From an uncultured Christensenellaceae bacterium (lineage in GTDB: Bacteria; Bacillota; Clostridia; Christensenellales; Aristaeellaceae), in NCBI GenBank assembly GCA_905234985.1, contig CAJOJQ010000015.1:1-64000 (forward strand): a stretch of DNA of 64,000 nucleotides, in the 5' to 3' direction. How positions within the stretch are numbered: position 1 is the stretch's first letter; each line of letters opens with the position of its first letter. Made by a program: the position numbers and the translations under genes. Positions 9,597 to 17,149 of this stretch are shown in pieces. Under the pieces are notes generated by a model. That model made no database searches. It had not been told where the DNA came from and was given only the letters and a program-made list of their open reading frames with translations.

Positions 9597-9766
9597 GCCA
9601 GATGTGTTGAGATAAAAGGTAGGAAGTAGGAGGTAGGAAGTAGGAGGTTTATATTGCTTGAAAAAAGCACCGTTTATGTCATCTCGCCGTTGTCAGACAA
9701 GATAAAACCTCCTACCTCCTACTTTCTACCTCCTACCTCTTTACTTCCAACCTCGAACCCATCTGG
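9597..9766. repeat. Heptad inverted-repeat element E1 (GTAGGAG type)
   Basis: The left arm 9617-9650 consists of tandem 7-mers alternating AGGTAGG and AAGTAGG. The right arm 9706-9739 is its reverse complement with about three mismatches. The centre (about 55 bases) starts with TTTATATTG. The match continues outside the heptads: CCAGATG-GTT-GAG near 9598-9611 is mirrored at about 9752-9766. It lies between guaB and an esterase gene on the same strand. Confidence 0.85.
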
Positions 9767-9815
9767 TATCGCGGCGGACCTGCTTCCGCCGCTTTTCTCA
9801 TAAAGGGGGATTCTT

Positions 9816-10715
9816 ATGCCCAGCAAGCGCAGCCAGGATATGCTGGATATGATTCAGGCGCATAAAAAAATGGCCAGCGGCATCGGCAACGGCTGGCTCA
9901 TGAAGGTGGACGCCCCCGCCGGGGCGGTGGCCCGGCTGCACGTGCGCGGCACCACGGGCGCCGCCGTGGACGGGCTGGATATGCCCGCCGTGATGGTGAC
10001 GCCGGATAAAGTGGAAATCCCCGAGGCGGCGATTCTGCATATGCACGGCGGGGCCTACGTGTCCGGCGGGCTTTTGCAGTGCCGCACCCTCATCTCCCCC
10101 ATCTGCGCCGCCGCGGGCGTGCGGGCGCTGACTTTTTCCTATCGGCTGGCCCCCCAGCATCCCTATCCCGCTCAATTGGAGGACGCGCTTCGGGCGTACC
10201 GGTATTTGACAAGCGCGGGGATTTCGCCCCGGAAAATCGCCTTTGTGGGAGAAAGCGCCGGGGGCAATTTGGCCCTGGCCCTGGCCCTGCGCCTGCGGGA
10301 CGCGGGGGAGGAAATGCCCGCCGCCATCGCCCTGCTCTCGCCCTGGGTGGATCTGGCCCAGACGGGCGAAAGCTATACGGCCCTTTCGGGGGTGGACGCC
10401 ACCCTGGACAAGGATGACCTGCTGAAAAGCGCCGTGGCCTTCGCGGGCAGCGAAGATAGGCTCCGGGACGCGGACATTTCCCCCGTCTATGCCAATTTTG
10501 CCGGGTTTCCCCCGGTGCTGATCCATTGCGGCACCCGGGAGATCCTTTTAAGCGATTCCGAAATGCTGGCCCGCGCCCTGCTTCGGGACGGCGCGGAGGC
10601 CCAGCTGGTGCGCTGGGAGGGCATGTGCCACGTGTTCCAGGCTTTCGGCTTCGAGGAAAGCAAGGCGGCTAACCGGCAGATCGGCCAGTTCTTGAAAAAA
10701 CGTTTGGAAGCCTGA
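9816..10715 (+). CDS. Alpha/beta hydrolase, HSL-type esterase/acetylesterase
   Basis: A 299-residue cytoplasmic esterase of the hormone-sensitive-lipase family. It has the oxyanion motif HMHGGAYVSGG (HGG at about 77-79) and the nucleophile elbow GESAGG with Ser147. The third-acid region reads CGTREILLSDS, so a Glu may replace the usual Asp, and the catalytic His is in GMCHVFQ near the C-terminus. The start is supported by AAAGGGGGA before the ATG. The substrate cannot be told; short acyl or acetyl esters are usual for the family. It converges with the S66 peptidase gene, with only about 27 bases between the stop codons and no obvious terminator. Confidence 0.8.
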   Translation: MPSKRSQDMLDMIQAHKKMASGIGNGWLMKVDAPAGAVARLHVRGTTGAAVDGLDMPAVMVTPDKVEIPEAAILHMHGGAYVSGGLLQCRTLISPICAAAGVRALTFSYRLAPQHPYPAQLEDALRAYRYLTSAGISPRKIAFVGESAGGNLALALALRLRDAGEEMPAAIALLSPWVDLAQTGESYTALSGVDATLDKDDLLKSAVAFAGSEDRLRDADISPVYANFAGFPPVLIHCGTREILLSDSEMLARALLRDGAEAQLVRWEGMCHVFQAFGFEESKAANRQIGQFLKKRLEA

Positions 10716-10742
10716 GTACTTGTATCATTTTATTGCAAGGAA

Positions 10743-11771
10743 TCAGGAATCAAACAAGATCGTCTGCTTTTCCGCGTCCACCATGGCCTCCACGCCGAAG
10801 GGCATGATGCAGCGGGGCTGGGCGTGGCCGATGTTGATATTGCACAGGATGGGAAGATCGGGCTTTGCGATCACTTCCCGCAGGAGCTGCCAGTATTCCC
10901 GCTCGTATGTGCGATCCATGGGCTTGCCGATGAGAACGCCGGAAACAGCGTCGAACACCCCGGCTTTTTTGAGATATTCCAGCGCCCTCCGGTATGCCGC
11001 CGGGGGCATTTTTTCTTCGCTGCTTTCCAGCAGGAGGATGCGTCCCCGCCATTCCGCCCCGTCGGGGAACAGACGGTATTTCTGGCACAGGACGGGCATA
11101 TCCGCGTAGCGCTCCCCATCCCAGAAGTCGTGCAGGGAATCAATGCAGCCGCCCAAAATTTTGCCGGAGAACACGGGCGGCCCCTGGAGCAGTACAAAGC
11201 CGCAATCCTCGTGCCCGGTGAGCGGCACGCCCACCTGGGAGGGATCGAAGCTCTTTCTTTCCTCATACCACGTATCGCTGGGGCGAATCTCCCGGATGCC
11301 GCCGGTAGCGATCAGCTCCTCAAAATATCCCCGGCTGTAGGGCGGCATGTCCGGCCCCAATTCGCACAGGTCGGCCAGGAAGCTCTGGCCGTAAAAAGTG
11401 CGAAGGCCCACCTTGTGCAGCATGAAATGGTTGATGGTGGTATCGGAGAACCCCAAAAACACCTTTTCGCAGACGGCGCTTTGCAGTTCGACGTGATCGA
11501 ACAGATACGGCAGCAGCCGGTACGTGTCGTCCCCGCCGATGGCGCAGAGGATCATATCAATTTGGGGATCGGAGAACGCTTCGAGCAAATCCTCCGCCCG
11601 CTTTTCCGGGTGTTCCTTGATGTAGTCCAGCCCTTTCAGGGCATGGGGCAGAAATTTTACCGTCAGCCCCATGCTTTCCAGCCTGCGCACCCCGACGTCC
11701 AGTTCATGCCGCACGAACGGCTCGCCGATGATGCCGCTGGACAGGCTGACGACGCCCACTGTTTTGATCAT
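10743..11771 (-). CDS. S66-family serine peptidase (LD-carboxypeptidase / MccF-like)
   Basis: S66 peptidases cut LD bonds in recycled murein peptides (LdcA) or inactivate peptidyl-nucleotide antibiotics (MccF). The 342-residue protein has the nucleophile in LGFSDTT (Ser109), a GGDD motif near residue 79, a Glu in LESSEEK and a His in NIGHAQPR, consistent with the Ser-Glu-His triad. I start at MIKTVGVV (11771) because GGAGGAG lies 9-10 bases upstream; the longer frame would overlap the preceding gene further. It is the last gene of the TetR-led minus-strand operon. The operon context, with two acetyltransferases, makes a detoxification role as plausible as murein recycling. Confidence 0.8.
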   Translation of the reverse strand: MIKTVGVVSLSSGIIGEPFVRHELDVGVRRLESMGLTVKFLPHALKGLDYIKEHPEKRAEDLLEAFSDPQIDMILCAIGGDDTYRLLPYLFDHVELQSAVCEKVFLGFSDTTINHFMLHKVGLRTFYGQSFLADLCELGPDMPPYSRGYFEELIATGGIREIRPSDTWYEERKSFDPSQVGVPLTGHEDCGFVLLQGPPVFSGKILGGCIDSLHDFWDGERYADMPVLCQKYRLFPDGAEWRGRILLLESSEEKMPPAAYRRALEYLKKAGVFDAVSGVLIGKPMDRTYEREYWQLLREVIAKPDLPILCNINIGHAQPRCIMPFGVEAMVDAEKQTILFDS

Positions 11772-11773
11772 GT

Positions 11774-12184
11774 TCAATGCTCCTCCGTTGCTGTAAAATT
11801 CAGCCATCCCTTGGCGTTTTTGCCCGTGACGGTGATCGTGTAATCTCCGGATTTGGGAACGGTCAGGTCAAAGGCGGCGGCGTCCCCCTTCCCCCGGCCA
11901 TTGGCCTGATACAGGGGTTCTTCGCCCGCCATGGCGATCAAAAGATCGACGCTGCCGCTTTCGATCAGCCAGGAAACAGTCAGATTTTCCCCCGCTCGCA
12001 GAGACAAGGTCTGGGCTTCCTCGGTGTTCAGAACATTGAACCGCAGAGAAAAGGACGCGGGGGCCGCGCTGACAGTCCGTTCGCCGTCAAACTTCACGGG
12101 GGGCTGTTTGTATAAGAACCAGGCGGCGATTCCCAGCACCACAAGAACAAGAATGAGAAGCGCCCAAAGTGTTTTTTTCCGCAT
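11774..12184 (-). CDS. Membrane-anchored protein with a beta-sandwich-like exterior, unknown function
   Basis: The 136-residue protein starts with a charged tip and a hydrophobic segment (about 5-25, LWALLILVLVVLGIAAWFLY) that would anchor it in the membrane with the rest outside. The extracellular part is mainly predicted beta strand, with a C-terminal region (SGDYTITVTGKNAKGWLNF) typical of Ig-like or pre-peptidase C-like folds. There is no lipobox cysteine. A GGAGG ribosome site precedes the ATG. The gene lies between the hydrolase and the S66 peptidase, with 2 bases to the latter. I do not recognise the family. Confidence 0.7.
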   Translation of the reverse strand: MRKKTLWALLILVLVVLGIAAWFLYKQPPVKFDGERTVSAAPASFSLRFNVLNTEEAQTLSLRAGENLTVSWLIESGSVDLLIAMAGEEPLYQANGRGKGDAAAFDLTVPKSGDYTITVTGKNAKGWLNFTATEEH

Positions 12185-12202
12185 AAGGTTTTTTCCTCCG
12201 TT

Positions 12203-12889
12203 TCAGATGTTTTCCCGCAGCCAGTTTTCCACGGTTTTTCCGTCGCCCGGCCCCATAAAAGGATGCTCGCTGTCCGGGGAAACGGTGAGTTTGCCGTTGA
12301 AGCGCCGGGCAAACGCTTCCATGACCTCCGGGGATTGCAGATTGTCCTTCCCGCCGTACAGGATGGCGGTGGGGATGGGCCATTTTTCCACGGGATGGGC
12401 TTGGATGTACTGGTAATAGTCCCAGCGCAGAGGATCCACGGGCGTGTCGATCACGCCCTTTTCTTGCAGTTCGTCCGGGGTGACGCTGAACCACTCCATC
12501 ATCTTCCCCACCAGATAGCCCATATCGGCGATGGGCGACTGGAACAGGGCTTTTTCAAAGGGCCTGTCCCCATAGGCTTGCAGGGAGAAGTACGCGCCGA
12601 TGCTGCACGCGTACAGGGAAACGCGCTTCCACCGGGCAAAGGCGTAATCCGCCATGGCGTTCAGGTCGCGGACGCCGCTGAATACGTCCAGCTTCGCGTC
12701 GTCTTTTCTTTCCCCGTGCTGGGCCAAATCAAAGCTCAGGGTCTGATAACCCTTTTCGGCGGCGATGGGCGCGAAGGACTCCGCCGCCTCCTTGCTGCTC
12801 AGCTTCCCGTGTACGTACAGGTACAGCCTGTCCGACGGCTCCCCCCACAGGATGGCGGGGATGCCGCTGATTTCAATTTTCTTTCGCAT
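12203..12889 (-). CDS. Alpha/beta hydrolase
   Basis: A 228-residue cytoplasmic alpha/beta hydrolase. It shows an oxyanion strand LYLYVHGK, the nucleophile elbow ACSIGAYF (Ser near 94), an acid region around YGGKDNLQ and a final His in DSEHPF. The start is uncertain because three in-frame ATGs lie close together inside the end of the preceding gene. I chose MRKKIEISG at 12889, with GGGA upstream; 12904 and 12898 are alternatives. It overlaps the flavodoxin-like reductase gene, which indicates translational coupling within the operon. The substrate is unknown. Confidence 0.8.
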   Translation of the reverse strand: MRKKIEISGIPAILWGEPSDRLYLYVHGKLSSKEAAESFAPIAAEKGYQTLSFDLAQHGERKDDAKLDVFSGVRDLNAMADYAFARWKRVSLYACSIGAYFSLQAYGDRPFEKALFQSPIADMGYLVGKMMEWFSVTPDELQEKGVIDTPVDPLRWDYYQYIQAHPVEKWPIPTAILYGGKDNLQSPEVMEAFARRFNGKLTVSPDSEHPFMGPGDGKTVENWLRENI

Positions 12890-13574
12890 GCTGCACATTC
12901 CCATTCACAATATTCGCATAAACCTCTTCCGGGATCATGGGGGAATTGATTTCCGCAAGCAATGCTTCGTCAATGGTTCCCGTTTGGGCGTACTGCTTCC
13001 CGGCCTGCTTCACCAGCTCCAGGCGGGGCTTGGTGACGATATCCGCTTCCGGCGCGTTGAACATGGGGCTTTCCGGCACGGTGATGATGGTGTGATTGCA
13101 GGGGAAGCACTGCTTGAACTGGGCCACGGCGGGCTCGAAATTGTGCTGGCTGTTGGGGAACCCGCAGCCGCAGATCATCATGTAATGCAGCCGGGAAAAA
13201 TCCGCCTGGCCCACATGCTCGTACCGGTCGCCCACCTTCCGCATGGCTAAGCTGGACAGGGGCATGGTGCGGTCCAGGAGAGCTTTCAGGGGCGCGGGCA
13301 TGCCGTAGCAGTACAGGGGGAAGCTGAACAAAAGCAAATCGCTGTCCAGCATTGCTTCCAAAATGGCCCCCATGTCGTCGTCATGGACGCAGGTTCCGCC
13401 GTTGAGCTTGCAGGCAAAGCACCCGGTGCAGTATGCAATGTTCTTTTCGACGGCGTGAACGATGCTCACCTCCTGGGGCGAAACTTCCTTCATGCCCTCC
13501 AAAAAGGCCCGGGTGATATGCATCGTGTCGCTCTGTTCTTTCTTGGGACTGCCGTTCAAAACCAGAATCTTCAT
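12873..13574 (-). CDS. Flavodoxin-fold NAD(P)H-dependent FMN reductase
   Basis: The 233-residue protein begins with the FMN-binding loop MKILVLNGSPKK, continues with CTGCFACKLNGGTC (a Cys-rich turn common in iron-sulfur-flavoprotein-like reductases) and has SFPLYCYGMPAPLKALLDR, the typical dimer/substrate segment of the NADPH-dependent FMN reductase family. It probably acts as a cytoplasmic quinone, nitro or drug reductase. GAGAGGGG precedes the ATG. It is in the TetR-led operon, 16 bases from the upstream membrane-protein gene and overlapping the next gene. Reductases of this type under TetR control often handle redox-active xenobiotics, which is inference here. Confidence 0.85.
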   Translation of the reverse strand: MKILVLNGSPKKEQSDTMHITRAFLEGMKEVSPQEVSIVHAVEKNIAYCTGCFACKLNGGTCVHDDDMGAILEAMLDSDLLLFSFPLYCYGMPAPLKALLDRTMPLSSLAMRKVGDRYEHVGQADFSRLHYMMICGCGFPNSQHNFEPAVAQFKQCFPCNHTIITVPESPMFNAPEADIVTKPRLELVKQAGKQYAQTGTIDEALLAEINSPMIPEEVYANIVNGNVQHAKEN

Positions 13575-13590
13575 TGTGTTATCCCCTCTC

Positions 13591-14190
13591 TTATTTGGAA
13601 AAATGTTTGTATGCTAAGACGCCAATGGGCAGGAAGTAGGCGCACCAGCCGATCAGCGCCATCACGCCATCCTTGCTGGTTGCCCCGTCCGCCATGGAGC
13701 TGAACAGGCCCGTCATGGGCATGAGGAAGCATCCGACGAAGAACACCCCGTGGATCATCATCAGGGCCTTCAGCCATTTGTCCGACTTGCTTTCCGCCTT
13801 CATGGAAAGGCCCATGAAGAAGGTGGACAGGGCCATCATGCCATAGCCCAACAGATCGTAATTGAAGATGAGGCCCCCGCGCCTGAAATCCAGGATGCTT
13901 CCTGCCTGTTCGTTCAGATTTTCCAATCGCACGGTGGTGGTTTGGGCGAAATACACCAGCAGGATCAATACCGCGTAAATCGCGGAAAACACCATGCCGA
14001 TATTCGCCGCCACCCGCCTGTCTTTTTCGCTTTCATGATGCAGACCCGCCGCCATCATGATATAGCCCATGGGCAGGAACATGCACACGAAATAGGAGCC
14101 GAAAGTAAAATCCACCGCCAGGCACACCGCGAACAGAAACACCGTCACCGTCACGATGCCCGCCCCGATTTTTGAGATCAATTGATTCAT
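13591..14190 (-). CDS. Multi-pass membrane protein, unknown function
   Basis: The 199-residue product has about six hydrophobic segments (first at about 8-28, last at about 177-195) and short polar loops. The start at 14190 (MNQLISK) is chosen over 14196 because GAGGAAAT then falls at about 8 bases. I do not recognise a named domain; the spacing of segments suggests a small integral membrane protein such as a sensor or exporter accessory. It sits 10 bases after the DUF998 gene, and together they form a membrane pair in the TetR-led operon. Confidence 0.7.
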   Translation of the reverse strand: MNQLISKIGAGIVTVTVFLFAVCLAVDFTFGSYFVCMFLPMGYIMMAAGLHHESEKDRRVAANIGMVFSAIYAVLILLVYFAQTTTVRLENLNEQAGSILDFRRGGLIFNYDLLGYGMMALSTFFMGLSMKAESKSDKWLKALMMIHGVFFVGCFLMPMTGLFSSMADGATSKDGVMALIGWCAYFLPIGVLAYKHFSK

Positions 14191-14200
14191 ATTCATTTCC

Positions 14201-14830
14201 TCAGCTTTGTTTTTTCTGTCCGGGAAACTTTTCCTTCAAAAGATAAACTCCCAAGACCGCGTTGAAGATCACCGCCGAAAAGGTACTGAACCGTTCAAAC
14301 AGGCCGAACACCGACTTGGGCATGACGCCTGTTCCCACAGCGCCTAACATCATAGCGCCCAGGCACACCAAGGCCCAAACGCTTAAAGAACGCATGGGTT
14401 CCTTTCGTCCCCCCATGGCGATGAGAACCAGGGAAACGATGGAAAACAGCACCACCAGGGCGGTAACGATGAGGTGCATCACGTTCTGGAAGGAGGAAGC
14501 CTCCGCGTCCTGCACCCAGGGAAACAGCCTGTACCCAATATTGGTGACCCACTCCATGGCGGCGAAAAAGCCGATCCCCATTTTCAGCAGCCTGGATTTG
14601 CACCCGGCGGCTCCCACACACACCGCCATGATGGAAACCACCGCGCAGGGGCCGAACAGGGCGTTCAATTGCTCCGCCAAAGCCGCCGACGGCGCGCCCA
14701 CCGCGCTCAAATCGCTCACCGCCATGGTCAGCCAGTCGTACCCCGGATAGGCCAGGGGAGAAAACACTACCATGGCGGTATAAGACAAAAGACTGATAAT
14801 ACCGAAAATGCCCAAATGCTTTAGCTTCAT
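14201..14830 (-). CDS. DUF998-family membrane protein
   Basis: A 209-residue protein with about six transmembrane helices. The segment YDWLTMAVSDLSAVGAPSA after the first helix matches the DUF998 hallmark (an aromatic-rich turn, then S-[DE]-L-[GS]-A-GAP). The family has no firmly established function. A GGGAGAAA ribosome site precedes the ATG. It follows the GNAT gene by 14 bases and precedes another membrane-protein gene by 10, so all are probably one transcript. Confidence 0.75.
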   Translation of the reverse strand: MKLKHLGIFGIISLLSYTAMVVFSPLAYPGYDWLTMAVSDLSAVGAPSAALAEQLNALFGPCAVVSIMAVCVGAAGCKSRLLKMGIGFFAAMEWVTNIGYRLFPWVQDAEASSFQNVMHLIVTALVVLFSIVSLVLIAMGGRKEPMRSLSVWALVCLGAMMLGAVGTGVMPKSVFGLFERFSTFSAVIFNAVLGVYLLKEKFPGQKKQS

Positions 14831-14844
14831 ATCCTGATTTCTCC

Positions 14845-15363
14845 CTATCGGTCATTCAGCTTGGCGTATACGTAGGTGTCCTTCCATCGAGGGTTTCCCG
14901 CGCCGTCCTTATGGAAATAGATGTTCTGCCGGAAATGGGCTTCCCGCGCCATGCCCACCTTTTCCAGCAGCCGCCAGGAGCGCTCGTTTTGGGGGTCGCA
15001 TTCCGCGTATACGCGGTGGGCGCCCGCGCTGAAAGCATATCGGATCACAGCGGCCAGCGCCTCGGCGGCATAGCCCTTTCGCTGATAATCGGCATGGAGG
15101 ATATAGCCCACTTCTTTTGCCTCAAAATCCCGGCTCATGCAGGAAATGTTACCGATCACCTTGCCGGTTTCCTTCAGTTCGATGGCATAGAATTCTTCGG
15201 AGTTCAGGCGGTATTTCAAATGCTCCCGCCCATTTTCCCAGGTGATTCCCGGATAGCCCTCATATTCGTCGTCCCGAAGCTGATACAGGAATTCAAACAG
15301 ATCGCCGTAATCCGATTCCCGAAAAGGCCGCAGGATCAGCCGTTCCGTTTCGATGGTATTCAT
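14845..15363 (-). CDS. GNAT acetyltransferase, RimJ/RimL type
   Basis: The 172-residue protein starts MNTIETERLILRPF, the standard opening of RimJ/RimL-like N-acetyltransferases. It contains the acetyl-CoA binding motif YQRKGYAAEALAAV near residue 95 and NERSWRLLEKVGM toward the C-terminus. It acetylates an amino group of a protein or small molecule; the target is not evident. Its ATGA start overlaps the stop of the DUF3795 gene, so the two are translationally coupled. It is one of two GNATs in the operon. Confidence 0.85.
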   Translation of the reverse strand: MNTIETERLILRPFRESDYGDLFEFLYQLRDDEYEGYPGITWENGREHLKYRLNSEEFYAIELKETGKVIGNISCMSRDFEAKEVGYILHADYQRKGYAAEALAAVIRYAFSAGAHRVYAECDPQNERSWRLLEKVGMAREAHFRQNIYFHKDGAGNPRWKDTYVYAKLNDR

Positions 15364-15737
15364 TCTTTTCTCCCGGTCTGGATGAAGCGGATCAGCGCTT
15401 CCACGTCGTCAAAATCGTCGTAATCGCCGATGATCCCTTCCCGATGGTACACCACGCCGTTTTTTTCGTTGCGCTCTAAGCAATCCAGCAGCGCCTTTTC
15501 CCCGTACCGTTTCACGAACAGGGTGAAAGCGTAGGGCTTGATCTTGGCAAGCAATCCCTTCCGGCAATCCGCTTCGCAATCGTAACAATGCCCCAATCCC
15601 TTCTCCAGGGAGCATTTTCTGTTTTCACACCAGGCTTTATCGGGGCAGTCTCCCCCATTGCATCCGCTGCAATGGACGTTTTCGCTGCACAGGCAGCAGG
15701 CCAGACCGCACCGGGCGACGCCCAATTCCCGTTTCAT
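15360..15737 (-). CDS. DUF3795-type cysteine-rich protein
   Basis: From the chosen start (MKRELGVARCGLACC, with AGGAGGGG 6 bases upstream) the product has 125 residues. The first 55 hold eleven cysteines in clusters (CGLACCLC, CSGCNGGDC, CENRKC, CYDCEADC), which suggests metal or iron-sulfur binding. The C-terminal part is helical and acidic. This arrangement is the DUF3795 family, which is common in Clostridia and uncharacterised. It is coupled by a 4-base overlap to the following acetyltransferase. Confidence 0.8.
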   Translation of the reverse strand: MKRELGVARCGLACCLCSENVHCSGCNGGDCPDKAWCENRKCSLEKGLGHCYDCEADCRKGLLAKIKPYAFTLFVKRYGEKALLDCLERNEKNGVVYHREGIIGDYDDFDDVEALIRFIQTGRKE

Positions 15738-15759
15738 CGTTTTCCCCTCCTGTATCATT

Positions 15760-16308
15760 TTAGTCCAGCTCCAACCGCATGTATACAAGCTCCTGCCAGC
15801 CCGTCAGCCGGGAGCGGAAGCCCCGGGGATTGCGCCCGAATTCCACGAAGCCCGCGCTTTCATACAGCTTGATGGCCCTTTGGTTCTCCGCCACCGCGTT
15901 TAATTCCAGCTGGGCATAGCCCGCTTTTTTCGCGCAGGCGATGCAGGCTTCCGTCAGCGCTCGGCCAACGCCCAGGCCCCAGTATTTTTGATCCACGCTG
16001 ATGCCGAATTCGGCCCGGTGGCGCACCTTTTCCTTCGCGCCCACCTGCTCGATCCCGGCGGTGCCCACGATTTGGCCGTCGATTTCCGCCGCCAGCTCGA
16101 TTTCCCGTTGGCTTTCCGTCTTTTTCTGTAAGAATTGGGCTTCCTGCTCTGCCGTCATGCTGTTTTCCTCCGGGTAGGAAAGCAGAAAATCCGTCTGCCC
16201 GTGGGTCAGGTTAAAGTTTTCGTACACGGCAGCTCCGTCCCGCGCCGTGCCGTTGCGAAGGACGCAGGTCCTTCCGTCCTTCAATCGAATCGTTTTCGAG
16301 TATTCCAT
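15760..16308 (-). CDS. GNAT acetyltransferase
   Basis: The 182-residue protein has the central GNAT strand IVGTAGIEQV, the acetyl-CoA loop KYWGLGVGRALTEACI near residue 115 and the NQRAIKLYESAGFVEFGRN motif. It is typical of the RimI/PhnO-like small-molecule or protein N-acetyltransferases. AAGGAGA precedes the ATG. It is the second gene of the operon, directly after the TetR regulator (16 bases). The substrate cannot be inferred from sequence alone. Confidence 0.85.
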   Translation of the reverse strand: MEYSKTIRLKDGRTCVLRNGTARDGAAVYENFNLTHGQTDFLLSYPEENSMTAEQEAQFLQKKTESQREIELAAEIDGQIVGTAGIEQVGAKEKVRHRAEFGISVDQKYWGLGVGRALTEACIACAKKAGYAQLELNAVAENQRAIKLYESAGFVEFGRNPRGFRSRLTGWQELVYMRLELD

Positions 16309-16324
16309 GCGCTTTGTTTTCTCC

Positions 16325-16954
16325 TTACTTTTTCACCAGTTCCCGAAAGATGGCATCCCGGTCGAACTTTCCTTCCGCCAGACCGGGCACTTCCTTGTAG
16401 GCTTTGCAGAGGGCCAGGCTGATTTCGGTGCCAATGGCGAGGATTTCTTCATCCGTATAGGGGCAGTCGTCCGTCACGATCAGGGTGGCGAAGCTGAACG
16501 CCGCCAGCCAGATATTGCGGAAAAACTTGTCGGCGGTGCTTTCGTCCATGTTGTAGATCCGCATGATGGAAGGCCGCGCCAGCTCCTGGGAAAAGCACAG
16601 AATTTCCATGGCCCCGCCGGCGCCGGAAACGTTATTCGGGCGGGTGAGGAACAGCAGCCGGTACAATTCCGGCTCTTGCCGGGCAAAGGCCAAATAATGC
16701 CGCCACACGCCCAAAAAAGGAATGGGTTCGTCCAGCCCCCGCAGAATCTGCTCCCGGTAGCGGGTCTTCGCCAGGGCGTACACCTCCCCTTTGAGCTGCT
16801 CCATGGTATCGAACCAGGTGAATATCGGCCCCACGGATACGCCTAACTCCTTGGCTACCTCCCGGGCCGTCACCGCGTCCATCCCTTGCTTCCTGGCTAC
16901 GTTCAGCGCGGCCTGAACGATTTCTTCCTTCTGAAACTTCACCTTCGGCGGCAT
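16325..16954 (-). CDS. TetR/AcrR-family transcriptional regulator
   Basis: The start at MPPKVKFQKE (16954) gives 209 residues. The N-terminal helix-turn-helix (about 8-55) contains IVQAALNVARKQGMDAVTAREVAKELGVSV, followed by the conserved TetR motif IFTWFDTMEQLKGEVY. The rest is an all-helical ligand-binding domain with no recognisable effector. It is the first gene of a ten-gene minus-strand operon, and a palindrome overlaps its own promoter, so autoregulation of the whole operon is likely. AAGGAAGGACGG serves as ribosome site. Confidence 0.88.
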   Translation of the reverse strand: MPPKVKFQKEEIVQAALNVARKQGMDAVTAREVAKELGVSVGPIFTWFDTMEQLKGEVYALAKTRYREQILRGLDEPIPFLGVWRHYLAFARQEPELYRLLFLTRPNNVSGAGGAMEILCFSQELARPSIMRIYNMDESTADKFFRNIWLAAFSFATLIVTDDCPYTDEEILAIGTEISLALCKAYKEVPGLAEGKFDRDAIFRELVKK

Positions 16955-16993
16955 AACGCACCGTCCTTCCTTGCAAGTCGTAAGATAACTAAT

Positions 16994-17018
16994 GATATTT
17001 AACAACTGTTATTTTATC
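16994..17018. promoter_or_regulatory. Operator-like palindrome of the TetR regulator
   Basis: TAACA-AC-TGTTA (17000-17011) sits inside a larger symmetric block with GATA/TATC ends. It overlaps the -10 of the minus-strand promoter and the expected transcription start, the usual place for a TetR operator. Confidence 0.55.
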
Positions 17019-17039
17019 CCCATGTCGTCTCCTTGTCAA
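17011..17039 (-). promoter_or_regulatory. Promoter of the TetR-led operon
   Basis: On the minus strand TTGACA (17034-17039) is followed after 17 bases by TAAAAT (17011-17016). Confidence 0.7.
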
Positions 17040-17075
17040 GGGGGCGCGGAAAAGATTTCTTTGCGGATTCGGGGT

Positions 17076-17104
17076 TTGACGGATGGGAAAAGTTATGCTA
17101 TAAT
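17076..17104 (+). promoter_or_regulatory. Promoter of yebC
   Basis: TTGACG (17076-17081) and TATAAT (17099-17104) are separated by exactly 17 bases. Confidence 0.8.
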
Positions 17105-17149
17105 AAGCCGTTAATTCCGATTTTATATTCCTATGGGGAGGTAATTTCC

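Noticed and set aside
9617-9739. Heptad arrays as a CRISPR array
   Set aside because: The units are 7 bases with no spacers and are mirrored. No cas genes are present in the window.
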